Source: Oceanospirillales bacterium LUC14_002_19_P2
Lineage (GTDB): Bacteria > Pseudomonadota > Gammaproteobacteria > Pseudomonadales > Endozoicomonadaceae
Direction: 5' to 3'
Assembly: GCA_002084115.1 (NCBI GenBank)
Contig: MUIA01000116.1
Span: 1-38,476 of the forward strand
Length of the DNA stretch: 38,476 nucleotides
Numbering within the stretch: the first letter of the stretch is position 1; each line of letters opens with the position of its first letter. The notes beneath the pieces are model-generated. The model did no database searches. It saw only the letters and a list, made by a program, of their open reading frames with translations, and was not told where the DNA came from. The translations under genes were made by a program, and so were the position numbers. Below, piece after piece: positions 8,321 to 16,270 of this stretch.

Positions 8321-9931
8321 GTGCAGCAGGTTTTTCGATTTATCAAGATAGTTTCCGTAGTGGCGCGTTATCGTCTGGATAACCTGGTGGATAGCGAGCC
8401 ATTGCCCTTTTATATTCGCTGGTTTCTCAAGCTACTCCCCTGGCGATTTATTCCCAGTCGACTCTCCCGGGGTGAACGACTGCGACTGGCATTGATCGAA
8501 CTGGGGCCTATCTTCGTCAAGTTTGGCCAGATTCTGTCTACGCGTCGGGATTTGCTGCCGAATGATATCGGTGATGAACTGGCGAAATTACAGGATCGTG
8601 TCCCACCTTTTTGCGGAGAAGTCGCAGAAGCGATTATCCAGAAAAGTCTTGGACGACCGCCTTCCGAATTATTTGCCACCTTCAATCGTGAACCGATGGC
8701 GTCAGCGTCCGTTGCTCAGGTGCATGAAGCGACACTACACAACGGTGATTCGGTAGTCATTAAAGTCATCCGCCCGGGCATTGAGAAAACCATCCGTCAG
8801 GATATGTCACTGCTATTCCTGCTGGCCCATATTCTGGTGCGAATATCCAGTGATGGGCGACGGCTGCGTCCGGTGGAAGTCGTCGAGGATTATGAAAAAA
8901 CCATTTTCGATGAACTGAACCTTCAGCGTGAGACAGCCAATGCTTCTCAGTTACGTCGTAATTTTCTGGGGTCGCCTTCGCTGTATATTCCCAGAGTCTA
9001 TTGGGATTACTGCAGCCAGAAAGTCATGGTGATGGAACGCATTTACGGCGTACCCGTAACTGATCTGGCGGCGCTGCAAGCGCAGGGTACCAATATGAAG
9101 AAACTTGCGGAGCGGGGAGTGGAAGTGTTCTTCACCCAAGTGTTCCGTGACAGTTTCTTTCATGCCGATATGCATCCCGGGAATATTTTTGTTTCCTATG
9201 TGCATCCGGAAGATCCACAGTATATCGGTGTGGATTGCGGTATTGTGGGTTCGCTCACCCCTGAGGATTTGAGCTACCTGGCCCGTAACCTGCTGGCGTT
9301 TTTTCACCGGGATTACCGGATGGTGGCACAGCTGCATATTGATTCCGGCTGGGTGCCCCGTGAAACGGTAGTTAATGAGCTGGAAGCGGCCATTCGAACA
9401 GTCTGTGAGCCAATTTTTGAAAAACCGCTGGCGGAAATCTCCTTTGGACAGGTGCTGATGAACCTGTTTTCCACCGCGCGCCGCTTCAATATGGAAGTGC
9501 AGCCGCAGCTGGTGCTATTGCAGAAAACGCTGCTGAATATCGAAGGACTGGGGCGACATCTTTATCCCCAGCTGGATCTGTGGGCAACGGCGCAACCCTT
9601 CCTTGAAGAGTGGATGAAAGACCGGGTTGCACCTCGAGGTGTGTTGCGTCGTCTTAATGAACAGATGCCGCAGCTGATCGAACAGGCGCCTATGGTGGCC
9701 CATCAGGTGGTGCGTGATCTGCATGAATTGCGGGATCAGCAGGAACGCATGCTGAGTCAGCGGCCGGCGCCTCTGCAGGATGGCTGGTCGCGGACATTGG
9801 GTGTCGGATTGTTGTTACTGGCCATAACGGCCTGGATTCAGCCCTCTTGGGTGGCAGCCATTCCTTGGGAGCCCTTGCTTCTGGGGGTTGCCGGCATCTA
9901 TTTGTTGAAACCGGGAAGAAGAGAACGATAA
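8321..9931 (+). CDS. ubiB: UbiB, ABC1/ADCK-type atypical kinase-like ATPase for ubiquinone synthesis
   Basis: Membrane-anchored member of the UbiB/ADCK family, needed for ubiquinone biosynthesis and thought to use ATPase activity to extract lipid precursors. 536 residues. Visible family features are KFGQ (the KxGQ motif, 67-70), the alanine-rich nucleotide loop SASVAQVH (128-135), the VIKV lysine at 148, HADMHPGN (281-288) and DCG (305-307) in place of DFG. Two hydrophobic segments near the C-terminus (about 490-530) anchor it. The start is GTG, 3 nt after the ubiJ stop, the only good start giving a family-like N-terminus. The stop overlaps the hisI start. Confidence 0.96.
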   Translation: MQQVFRFIKIVSVVARYRLDNLVDSEPLPFYIRWFLKLLPWRFIPSRLSRGERLRLALIELGPIFVKFGQILSTRRDLLPNDIGDELAKLQDRVPPFCGEVAEAIIQKSLGRPPSELFATFNREPMASASVAQVHEATLHNGDSVVIKVIRPGIEKTIRQDMSLLFLLAHILVRISSDGRRLRPVEVVEDYEKTIFDELNLQRETANASQLRRNFLGSPSLYIPRVYWDYCSQKVMVMERIYGVPVTDLAALQAQGTNMKKLAERGVEVFFTQVFRDSFFHADMHPGNIFVSYVHPEDPQYIGVDCGIVGSLTPEDLSYLARNLLAFFHRDYRMVAQLHIDSGWVPRETVVNELEAAIRTVCEPIFEKPLAEISFGQVLMNLFSTARRFNMEVQPQLVLLQKTLLNIEGLGRHLYPQLDLWATAQPFLEEWMKDRVAPRGVLRRLNEQMPQLIEQAPMVAHQVVRDLHELRDQQERMLSQRPAPLQDGWSRTLGVGLLLLAITAWIQPSWVAAIPWEPLLLGVAGIYLLKPGRRER

Positions 9932-10353
9932 TGATGAATCCTGCATGGTTGGACGCGGTTTGCTGGAATGAAGATGGGCTGGTGCCGGCCATAGCACAGA
10001 ATGCGGTAACGGGGCGCGTTCTGATGATGGCGTGGATGAACCCGGAATCACTGGCGCTTAGCGTACAGGAGAAGCGGGCGGTGTATTGGTCCCGGTCGCG
10101 CCAGTCCCTGTGGCGAAAAGGCGAATCGTCCGGCCATGTCCAGCAGCTTGAAGATATTCAGCTGGACTGTGATGGCGACACGGTGCTGCTGAAAGTGACC
10201 CAGCGTGGCGGCATTGCCTGCCATACCGGGCGTGAATCCTGTTTCTACCGGTCACTATCTGAAGGCAGCTGGCAGGTGAAAGAAGCGGTTCTGCAGTCGC
10301 CGGAGCAGATTTACGGCAAACCGTCGCAGTCAGGAGTGGGTGAGGATGAGTGA
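9931..10353 (+). CDS. hisI: HisI, phosphoribosyl-AMP cyclohydrolase
   Basis: Third step of histidine synthesis: zinc-dependent opening of the adenine ring of PR-AMP. About 140 residues. Core motifs are [38 protein letters not shown], the metal-binding LDCDGD and [14 protein letters not shown], the last two supplying the cysteines and aspartates that bind Zn and Mg. The frame is open upstream, but those 28 residues overlap ubiB and are unlike the family; the ATG at 9931 overlaps the ubiB stop (TAATG), and a second ATG at 9934 is equally possible. Monofunctional, with hisE separate, as in Pseudomonas and unlike the fused HisIE of enterics. Confidence 0.96.
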   Translation: MMNPAWLDAVCWNEDGLVPAIAQNAVTGRVLMMAWMNPESLALSVQEKRAVYWSRSRQSLWRKGESSGHVQQLEDIQLDCDGDTVLLKVTQRGGIACHTGRESCFYRSLSEGSWQVKEAVLQSPEQIYGKPSQSGVGEDE

Positions 10354-10675
10354 TATTCTGGATCAGTTGGCCAAGGTGCTGGCACAACGCCGGCAGGCGT
10401 CACCGGACAGCTCCTATGTGGCCAGCCTGCATGATAAGGGTTTGAACAAGATCCTGGAAAAAGTGGGAGAGGAAGCAACGGAAACCCTCCTTGCCGCCAA
10501 GGATGTTACGGATGCTGAATCCGCAAAATCGCTGATTGCAGAGACCGCAGACCTCTGGTTTCATTGCATGGTAATGCTCTCCCATCTGGAGCTCAGCCAT
10601 GAGGATGTACTGGCTGAGCTTGAGCGGCGCTTCGGTTTGTCTGGCCTGGAAGAGAAAGCCGCCAGAACTCGGTAG
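10346..10675 (+). CDS. hisE: HisE, phosphoribosyl-ATP pyrophosphohydrolase
   Basis: Second step of histidine synthesis: hydrolyses PR-ATP to PR-AMP and pyrophosphate. 109 residues, all-alpha MazG-like fold. Motifs are [20 protein letters not shown] (with the acidic metal ligands EKVGEE) and [11 protein letters not shown] 10346 is chosen because AGGAG lies 9 nt upstream; a GTG two codons earlier would be too close to that site. It overlaps hisI by 8 nt, so the pair is translated together. Other his genes are elsewhere. Confidence 0.96.
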   Translation: MSDILDQLAKVLAQRRQASPDSSYVASLHDKGLNKILEKVGEEATETLLAAKDVTDAESAKSLIAETADLWFHCMVMLSHLELSHEDVLAELERRFGLSGLEEKAARTR

Positions 10676-10713
10676 TGGGCAGACTGTCTGACGTAAAACA
10701 GGAAGTGTGTGCT

Positions 10714-11049
10714 ATGAGTGACTGTATCTTTTGCAAAATCTGCGATGGCGCCATTCCGGCGGATGTGGTTTATGAGGACGATCACTGCCTGGCATTCCGG
10801 GATATTCAGCCGAAAGCACCGGTGCACCTGCTGGTGATTCCCCGTAAGCATGTGGAGAGTCTGGATGATCTGAGTGAAGATGACCGCGATCTGGCCAGCC
10901 ATATGTTGCTGGCTATTCCCCGGATTGCTAAACAGCAGGGGTTGGATGGCGGTTATCGCACGGTGGCCAATACCGGTAAAGGCGGTGGCCAGGAAGTTTT
11001 CCATCTCCACTTTCATATACTGGGTGGTGGTACGCCGAAGCCGCTCTGA
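10714..11049 (+). CDS. HIT-family (HinT-like) purine nucleotide hydrolase
   Basis: 111 residues from this start. The histidine-triad motif HLHFHILGG lies near the C-terminus; the central histidine attacks the alpha-phosphate in HinT-type nucleoside phosphoramidases. An N-terminal CIFCKICDGAIPADVVYEDD is typical of bacterial HIT proteins, and the CxxC may bind zinc. The frame is open from 10675, but ATG 10714 has GGAAG about 9 nt upstream and gives the family start MSDCIFCKI. The physiological substrate in bacteria is uncertain. It sits between hisE and tatA, which I recall as adjacent in P. aeruginosa. Confidence 0.93.
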   Translation: MSDCIFCKICDGAIPADVVYEDDHCLAFRDIQPKAPVHLLVIPRKHVESLDDLSEDDRDLASHMLLAIPRIAKQQGLDGGYRTVANTGKGGGQEVFHLHFHILGGGTPKPL

Positions 11050-11106
11050 TGGCGTCGGCTTCGCTGTTTTGAACAAATACCTGATGGTCAGGTAAAAGGA
11101 ACGATT

Positions 11107-11370
11107 ATGGGTTTGGGTGGAATCAGTATCTGGCAGTTGTTGATCATACTGCTGATTGTGGTGATGTTGTTCGGCACCAAGCGGCTGCGCAATATCGGTG
11201 GTGACCTGGGCAGTGCGGTAAAAGGCTTCAAAAAAGCCCTGAACAGTGATGATGCAGATGCCAAGACTGACAAGTCGGAAGAAGACAAGCGTCAGCTGGA
11301 ACAGGATGCGACCTTTACGGCGCAGGATGACAAGTCCGGAGAGAAATCATCTCGGGAAAAGCACTCGTAA
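11107..11370 (+). CDS. tatA: TatA, twin-arginine translocase pore subunit
   Basis: Forms the variable-size oligomer through which folded twin-arginine proteins cross the inner membrane. 87 residues with short N-terminal membrane helix (about 6-21, [18 protein letters not shown]), the hinge [20 protein letters not shown], the amphipathic helix, and a long acidic, lysine-rich unstructured tail. AAGGA precedes the ATG. First of tatA-tatB-tatC; the gap to tatB is 14 nt. Confidence 0.96.
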   Translation: MGLGGISIWQLLIILLIVVMLFGTKRLRNIGGDLGSAVKGFKKALNSDDADAKTDKSEEDKRQLEQDATFTAQDDKSGEKSSREKHS

Positions 11371-11384
11371 CCAGGTAGCTGATT

Positions 11385-11762
11385 GTGTTTGATATTGGCT
11401 TTCTTGAGTTGTTGGTCATCGCCGTGATTGCCCTGATCGTACTGGGGCCGGAACGGTTGCCGGTGGCCATCAAGGTAGTCGCTGTCTGGATCGGCCGGTT
11501 GCGTCGGAGTTTTCAGTCGATTCGTCAGGAGATTGAGAAAGAGATCAATGCTGACGAGATCCGGCGTGAAATCCACAATGAATCCGTGATGGCTGAACTC
11601 AAAAAGACCCGGGACAGCCTGCAGAAAGAGGTGGACGGCCTGAATCAGCAGATTGATGCCGTAGCGGAATCTTCCCCGCCATCTGAGCACCGGCAGACGA
11701 CGGCGTCAAACAATACGCCGGGGCAACCGAGCAGCGGTAGCAGTAGTAAGACAGATCCATGA
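11385..11762 (+). CDS. tatB: TatB, twin-arginine translocase receptor subunit
   Basis: Pairs with TatC to bind twin-arginine signal peptides. 125 residues. FDIGFLELLVIAVIALIVLG (2-21) is the membrane helix with the conserved TatB glutamate, followed by GPERLPVAIKVVAVWIGRLR and a long amphipathic helix (to about 95), then a Ser/Pro/Thr-rich tail. The start is GTG at 11385, with AGGT about 10 nt upstream; the protein would lose its conserved N-terminus with any later start. The stop overlaps tatC by 4 nt. Confidence 0.95.
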   Translation: MFDIGFLELLVIAVIALIVLGPERLPVAIKVVAVWIGRLRRSFQSIRQEIEKEINADEIRREIHNESVMAELKKTRDSLQKEVDGLNQQIDAVAESSPPSEHRQTTASNNTPGQPSSGSSSKTDP

Positions 11763-12520
11763 CCAAATCTTCCTCAAAGGACAAGGAACAGCCGCTGGTT
11801 CAGCACCTGCTGGAATTGCGCACCCGCCTGTTAAAAGGCTTTGGCGTTATCCTGGTGATCTTTCTCGGGCTGTTTTATTTCGCTAACGATATTTATGTCT
11901 TCGTCTCTGAACCGCTGAGAGTGTATTTGCCGGAAGGCGCGAGCATGATCGCGACGGATGTGGCATCACCTTTTCTGACACCGTTCAAACTGACGCTGGT
12001 GGTAGCGGTATTCCTGTCTATACCCTTTCTGTTGCATCAGGCGTGGGCGTTTATCTCTCCGGGGCTGTACCGACATGAAAAGCGCATAGCGATACCGTTG
12101 TTATGTGCCAGTGTCTTGTTGTTTTATGCAGGCGTGGCATTCGCGTACTTTGTGGTATTCCCATTGGTGTTTGGTTTCTTCACCAGTGTCGGGCCCGAAG
12201 GTGTCGCGATCATGACCGATATCAATCGGTACCTCGACTTTGTCCTTAAGATGTTTTTTGCCTTCGGGCTGGCGTTTGAGATTCCCATTGCCACGGTGTT
12301 GCTGGTATGGTCCGGCGTGGCGGATGTCCAGTCACTCAAAGCAAAACGTCCTTATGTTGTCGTGATCTGCTTTGTGTTCGGCATGTTGCTGACACCTCCG
12401 GATGTGATTTCCCAGTCTCTGCTGGCGATACCCATGTGGATGCTGTTCGAAGTTGGGATACTCTTTTCCGGCCTGGTACAGAAGCGCGATAACAACCCCG
12501 ATGAACAGCCTCAGGATTGA
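11759..12520 (+). CDS. tatC: TatC, twin-arginine translocase core subunit
   Basis: Polytopic receptor for twin-arginine signal peptides. 253 residues with six membrane helices. Signature regions are LVQHLLELRTRLLKG at the N-terminus, SEPLRVYLPEGASMIATDV, the glutamate-containing EIPIATVLLVWSGV near helix 5, and RPYVVVICFVFGMLLTPPDV. The start ATGA overlaps the tatB stop. The stop codon is inside the stem of the downstream hairpin. Confidence 0.97.
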   Translation: MTKSSSKDKEQPLVQHLLELRTRLLKGFGVILVIFLGLFYFANDIYVFVSEPLRVYLPEGASMIATDVASPFLTPFKLTLVVAVFLSIPFLLHQAWAFISPGLYRHEKRIAIPLLCASVLLFYAGVAFAYFVVFPLVFGFFTSVGPEGVAIMTDINRYLDFVLKMFFAFGLAFEIPIATVLLVWSGVADVQSLKAKRPYVVVICFVFGMLLTPPDVISQSLLAIPMWMLFEVGILFSGLVQKRDNNPDEQPQD

Positions 12521-12536
12521 GGCTGTTTCTCCTTTC
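12504..12536 (+). terminator. Hairpin terminator overlapping the tatC stop codon
   Basis: AACAGCCTCA (12504-12513) pairs perfectly with TGAGGCTGTT (12518-12527) over a 4-nt loop, followed by the pyrimidine run TCTCCTTTCCC. The second arm begins with the tatC TGA. The run is not pure T, so some read-through to rsmE, 20 nt further on, is likely. Confidence 0.65.
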
Positions 12537-12556
12537 CCTGCAACATTCCAAAGACC

Positions 12557-13270
12557 ATGAATCTGTTATTACTGGAAGAGCATGATTTTGTCTCGGACAA
12601 CCGGGTTGTAATCAGCGGTCGTCGTTTATCGCACGTGACGGATATTCACCAGGCCAGTATTGGCGACACCCTGCGGGTAGGGCGCGTCAATGGCTTGATG
12701 GGAGCAGGCGTTATTCAAGCGTTGGATGCTCAGCAGTTGGTACTGGATGTCGAGTTGACGGAAACCCCTCCGGCGCCTTTGCCGTTAACCGTTTTACTGT
12801 CTCTTCCTCGCCCGAAAATGCTTAAGCGCAGCCTGCAGACTATGACGGCTATGGGCGTCAAGCGTATTGTTCTGATGAACAGTTACCGGGTGGAAAAAAG
12901 TTTCTGGCAATCGCCCTGGCTGGCGGAAGATAAATTACGTGAGCAACTGGTGCTGGGACTGGAACAGGCACGGGATACCCGGCTACCTGAGGTTATCTTT
13001 GAAAAGCGGTTTAAACCATTTGTGGAAGATCGCCTGCCTGCGATGCTGCAGGGTAAGCGGGGTCTTGTTGCGCATACCGGTGACAGCGGCGGTTATTGTC
13101 CGCGACAGCTCACGGAAGATATTGTTCTCGCTATCGGGCCTGAAGGGGGCTTTATTCCCTACGAGGTGGAAAAGCTTGAGACGTGTGGCTTTGAACGTAT
13201 CCACTTAGGGCCACGAATTCTGAGAGTAGAAAATGCCATTCCCGTATTGATCAGCAAGTTGTTTGACTGA
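12557..13270 (+). CDS. rsmE: RsmE, 16S rRNA m3U1498 methyltransferase
   Basis: SPOUT-class methyltransferase that N3-methylates U1498 of 16S rRNA. 237 residues: an N-terminal PUA-like RNA-binding domain (about 1-70) and a C-terminal knotted SPOUT domain with the SAM-binding segments LAIGPEGGFIPYEVE and HLGPRILRVENA. The usual form of the last motif is GPRILRTETA, so RVENA is a mild variation. KRSLQTMTAMGVKRIVLMNS is also typical. The ATG start has no strong ribosome-binding site; read-through from tatC is probable. In P. aeruginosa I also recall it following tatC. Confidence 0.95.
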   Translation: MNLLLLEEHDFVSDNRVVISGRRLSHVTDIHQASIGDTLRVGRVNGLMGAGVIQALDAQQLVLDVELTETPPAPLPLTVLLSLPRPKMLKRSLQTMTAMGVKRIVLMNSYRVEKSFWQSPWLAEDKLREQLVLGLEQARDTRLPEVIFEKRFKPFVEDRLPAMLQGKRGLVAHTGDSGGYCPRQLTEDIVLAIGPEGGFIPYEVEKLETCGFERIHLGPRILRVENAIPVLISKLFD

Positions 13271-13309
13271 CTTGGGAGCTATCTGTGAAGAGTGCCTCAC
13301 GCTGCTGGC

Positions 13310-13342
13310 GATGATGTCGCACAGAGGCTGTGTGACATCATC
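13310..13342. repeat. Long intergenic hairpin between convergent rsmE and priA
   Basis: A 15-nt arm (13310-13324, GATGATGTCGCACAG) and its near-perfect complement (13328-13342) are separated by 3 nt; the one imperfect pair is a G-T. There is no T-tract on either side, so it is not a classic intrinsic terminator. It may act as a bidirectional mRNA-stabilising or Rho-assisting element, or be a REP-like dispersed repeat. I found no second copy in this window. Confidence 0.7.
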
Positions 13343-13373
13343 CGAACCATGGATGTTATTAGGGGAAAAATCC

Positions 13374-15629
13374 TTAGCCTATCTCCAGTGGATCAACATC
13401 CACAGACCAGCGGATTTTTCTGCCCAGCGGTGACGATTCCATCGCAGGAACCAGATGGTTGAGTAGTGTGTGAAGTGGTCCGCGACTGGCGCCCTGCAGA
13501 AACAGCTGCATACGATAACGTCCCTGACGCTTTTCCATTGCAGCGGGCATGGGGCCCAAAACTTTAACGCCCATCGGTCCTGCGAGATTTTGTGTCTGGA
13601 TTGTCTGTTGCGCATGGCTGGTAACAGTTTCCAGAAATTGCTGGGCGTCGTTCGCATGGGTTGCTTCTGCCGTCAGTAGCGTCATATAACCGAATGGCGG
13701 CAGGCTGATTGATTGGCGCTGAACAAGCAAGCTTTCCGCAAAGGCATCGTAGCCCTGGGTGACCAGTTGCTGGAGTTGCTGGTTTTCCGGGAACTGGGTC
13801 TGGATAATAACGTGCCCTGGTCGTGTGCTTCGTCCTGCACGTCCGGCGACTTGTAGCAGGAGTTGGCCCACTTTTTCAGGGCCACGGAAATCCGCACTGA
13901 AAAAACCGCTGTCGGCATTCAGGATGACGACCAGCGTGACTTTGGGGAAGTGGTGCCCCTTGGCCAGCATCTGGGTGCCCACCAGAATGGCGGGTTCGCC
14001 CTTGTGGATAATAGTGAGCATGTCGCTGAGCGCGGTTTTGCGGCGCGTGCTGTCCCGGTCAATGCGGAGCACTTTGGTATTACGAAACTGTCTGGCCAGC
14101 ACTTCTTCTGAGCGTTCCGTGCCCTGACCGACAGGTGCCAGATGGCGGCTGTTGCAATGGGGGCACTGCAAAGGAATGGGGCGTTGTAGATCACAGTGAT
14201 GGCAATGTAAATGAGGCGGCGTGCGGTGCAGGGTCAGATGCGCATCGCACTGTGGACAATCCATCAAATGGCCACATTCATTGCACGACAATGTTGGCGC
14301 ATAACCCCGTTGATTCAGAAATACCAATGCCTGCTCGCCACGTTGCAGGGTTTGATGGATAGCTTGTTCGACGGTTTCACTCAGTCCCGCGTTCAGCTGT
14401 TTTCCACGGATATCCACCAGTTCCAGATAGGGTGGTTTGGCGTTGCCTGCCCGCTGGTTCAGCTTCTGATAGCGGTAGCGATGGCTTTTGGCGTTGTGCA
14501 GTGATTCCAGCGACGGGGTAGCACTGCCTAACACGACAGGGACATCCCGCAGTTTTCCACGGTAAATGGCAAGATCGCGGGCTGAGTAACGGATGCTGTC
14601 CTGCTGCTTATAGGAGAGGTCGTGCTCCTCGTCGACGATGATAAGCCCAAGATAAGGCATGGGCGTGAATATGCTGGATCGGGTACCAATGATAATGCCG
14701 GCTTCCCCGTGAAAGGCGGATAGCCAGCCATTCAAACGTTCTCTGTCGTTCAATCCTGAGTGCAGGACGGTCACAGGCACATTAAAGCGATTGCGGAAGC
14801 GTTCCAGTGTTTGAGGTGTCAGTCCAATTTCTGGTACCAGCACCAGCGCCTGTTGCTGTTGCTTCAGCGTGTTATGAATGGCCTGCAGATAGACTTCGGT
14901 TTTGCCGCTGCCGGTTACGCCATGCAGCAGTGTGCTACTGAACCGGTTGGCATCACAGGTAATGGCATCCAGTGCCTGCTGCTGTTCATGGTTCAATACC
15001 AGTTCAGACGTTTTCAGTATCGGGTCATAACTGTGGAAGGGGCGTTTTTCCGGTATATGGGAATAGGTTTCCACCAGACCTTTTTCGGCCAGCTTTTTCA
15101 GCATGGCGGTTTCCGCCCCCAATGTCTTGAGGGCGACTTCGGTTGCGCCTGTGGGGTGTGTCTTTACGATTTCCCATGTCGCTTGCTGACGGGGAGCACG
15201 ATTGAGTTTCCCGAGAATGGCTGGATCGATATCAGACGCTGGTCGCCAACAGGTGTGTGCTTCCTTGCTGAGGTCATACCCCTGTCTGAGCATGACCGGT
15301 AATGCCTGACTCAGTGTGTCGCCGAGGGAGTACTGGTAATAGGTGGCCGCCCATCGACACAGTTGAAGAATGTCATCCGTTATTACAGCTTCCTGATCGA
15401 GAGGAACGTTTGCGCGCTTAAGTTTTTCGATAGGAAAATCACTGTGGGTGGCGGTGTCGATCAGGATGCCTGTCACCTTGCGTCGGCCAAACGGAACTGT
15501 CAGCCGCATGCCGGGTCTTAATAGTGACAGATCACCGTTCTCCGGTGGCAGATAATCGAACAATCGTCGCAGGGTAACCGGCAGGGCAAGCCTGAGAATC
15601 TGGGGGGAGTCGTTAGAAGTGGTTGGCAT
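13374..15629 (-). CDS. priA: PriA, primosomal replication-restart helicase
   Basis: 3'-5' superfamily 2 DNA helicase that recognises stalled forks and D-loops and starts replisome reloading. 751 residues. N-terminal DNA-binding domain (LALPVTLRRLFDYLPP), Walker A GVTGSGKT at 237-244, DEEH at 333-336, eight zinc-binding cysteines (449, 452, 458, 461, 476, 479, 489, 492), then helicase motifs including GTQMLAKGHHFP and QVAGRAGR. The ATG start gives a family-like N-terminus but has almost no ribosome-binding site. Divergent from rpmE, the usual arrangement in gammaproteobacteria. In Pseudomonas I recall argS as the next gene; here the neighbour on that side is rsmE. Confidence 0.97.
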   Translation of the reverse strand: MPTTSNDSPQILRLALPVTLRRLFDYLPPENGDLSLLRPGMRLTVPFGRRKVTGILIDTATHSDFPIEKLKRANVPLDQEAVITDDILQLCRWAATYYQYSLGDTLSQALPVMLRQGYDLSKEAHTCWRPASDIDPAILGKLNRAPRQQATWEIVKTHPTGATEVALKTLGAETAMLKKLAEKGLVETYSHIPEKRPFHSYDPILKTSELVLNHEQQQALDAITCDANRFSSTLLHGVTGSGKTEVYLQAIHNTLKQQQQALVLVPEIGLTPQTLERFRNRFNVPVTVLHSGLNDRERLNGWLSAFHGEAGIIIGTRSSIFTPMPYLGLIIVDEEHDLSYKQQDSIRYSARDLAIYRGKLRDVPVVLGSATPSLESLHNAKSHRYRYQKLNQRAGNAKPPYLELVDIRGKQLNAGLSETVEQAIHQTLQRGEQALVFLNQRGYAPTLSCNECGHLMDCPQCDAHLTLHRTPPHLHCHHCDLQRPIPLQCPHCNSRHLAPVGQGTERSEEVLARQFRNTKVLRIDRDSTRRKTALSDMLTIIHKGEPAILVGTQMLAKGHHFPKVTLVVILNADSGFFSADFRGPEKVGQLLLQVAGRAGRSTRPGHVIIQTQFPENQQLQQLVTQGYDAFAESLLVQRQSISLPPFGYMTLLTAEATHANDAQQFLETVTSHAQQTIQTQNLAGPMGVKVLGPMPAAMEKRQGRYRMQLFLQGASRGPLHTLLNHLVPAMESSPLGRKIRWSVDVDPLEIG

Positions 15630-15701
15630 GGTTTCGGTAAATCGCGTTCCGGCAGGCCCTTAATTGCAAAAAATGGTAACAGATTGCCGGTTCAACTGTC
15701 T

Positions 15702-15729
15702 TTGCTTGGCGTTTGCTCTCTGGTAGTAT
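15702..15729 (+). promoter_or_regulatory. Probable sigma-70 promoter of rpmE
   Basis: TTGCTT (15702-15707), a 16-bp spacer, then an extended -10, TGG followed by TAGTAT (15721-15729). The predicted start near 15736 leaves a leader of about 118 nt before rpmE. The -35 matches the consensus at only three of six bases, which an extended -10 can offset. Confidence 0.45.
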
Positions 15730-15735
15730 TCGCGC

Positions 15736-15853
15736 TCTTCCGGACAGGATCCGGCAATTCCCCGTGGATGGCCGGACCTGAAACCTGCATGCGGTGCCTG
15801 TTGATCGACGCATTAACGGGTGGCGGCATGCCGAAACACAGAGGTGAGCTCAC
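15736..15853 (+). ncRNA. Structured 5' leader of rpmE (possible L31 autoregulatory leader)
   Basis: The untranslated leader contains a small hairpin, CCGGA (15740-15744) with TCCGG (15750-15754), and two copies of the self-complementary GCATGC (15787-15792 and 15826-15831) that could pair with each other. Leaders of L31 genes in gammaproteobacteria have been described as ribosomal-protein-binding RNAs. I cannot show by eye that this one matches that motif, so the function is inferred from position and pairing potential only. Confidence 0.3.
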
Positions 15854-16069
15854 ATGAAACAGGATATCCATCCTCAGTACGAAGAAATTACCGCTACCTG
15901 CAGCTGCGGTAACGAAATCAAGGTTCGTTCCACTCTGTGCAAGGACCTGCAGCTGGACGTATGCTCCAAGTGCCATCCGTTCTACACCGGCACTCAGAAG
16001 GTGATGGATACCGGCGGCCGTATCGAACGCTTCCAGCAGCGTTTCGGCAAGCTCAGCACCCGTCGCTGA
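15854..16069 (+). CDS. rpmE: Ribosomal protein bL31 (zinc-binding form)
   Basis: Large-subunit protein that bridges to the 30S head. 71 residues, standard length. The cysteines at 16, 18, 37 and 40 (CSC and [12 protein letters not shown]) mark the zinc-containing C+ type, which many gammaproteobacteria replace with a zinc-free paralogue during zinc starvation. GAGGTGAG lies about 6 nt before the ATG, a strong site befitting a ribosomal protein. Divergent from priA; followed at once by a strong terminator, so it is probably monocistronic. Confidence 0.98.
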   Translation: MKQDIHPQYEEITATCSCGNEIKVRSTLCKDLQLDVCSKCHPFYTGTQKVMDTGGRIERFQQRFGKLSTRR

Positions 16070-16086
16070 GTTTTTCGGACTCTGTC

Positions 16087-16116
16087 AAAAAAGGCGCCCT
16101 TACCGGCGCCTTTTTT
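16087..16116. terminator. Rho-independent terminator of rpmE
   Basis: AAAAAAGGCGCC (16087-16098) pairs with GGCGCCTTTTTT (16105-16116) around the loop CTTACC, giving a GC-rich stem followed by a run of six T. The palindromic form would work on either strand, though no minus-strand gene ends here. Confidence 0.93.
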
Positions 16117-16203
16117 GTTTCTGATACGTATTGCCCTGCAGAAAGACACTTTCGGAATGGGCTTACCCGCTTGCCAAATCCCCTGAAATGGCCGCCATTG
16201 CGG

Positions 16204-16232
16204 TTGTTCACCATTTCCCTTTCCTATATTCT
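16204..16232 (+). promoter_or_regulatory. Candidate promoter for the malic enzyme gene
   Basis: TTGTTC (16204-16209) followed by TATATT (16225-16230, 15-bp spacer) or TATTCT (16227-16232, 17-bp spacer). It lies about 40 bp before the start codon, downstream of the rpmE terminator, where a promoter is needed. The rest of the 200-bp gap shows nothing else I can name. Confidence 0.35.
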
Positions 16233-16270
16233 CATGGGTCCGCGCAGGTACAACAACGGAAAAAAATACA

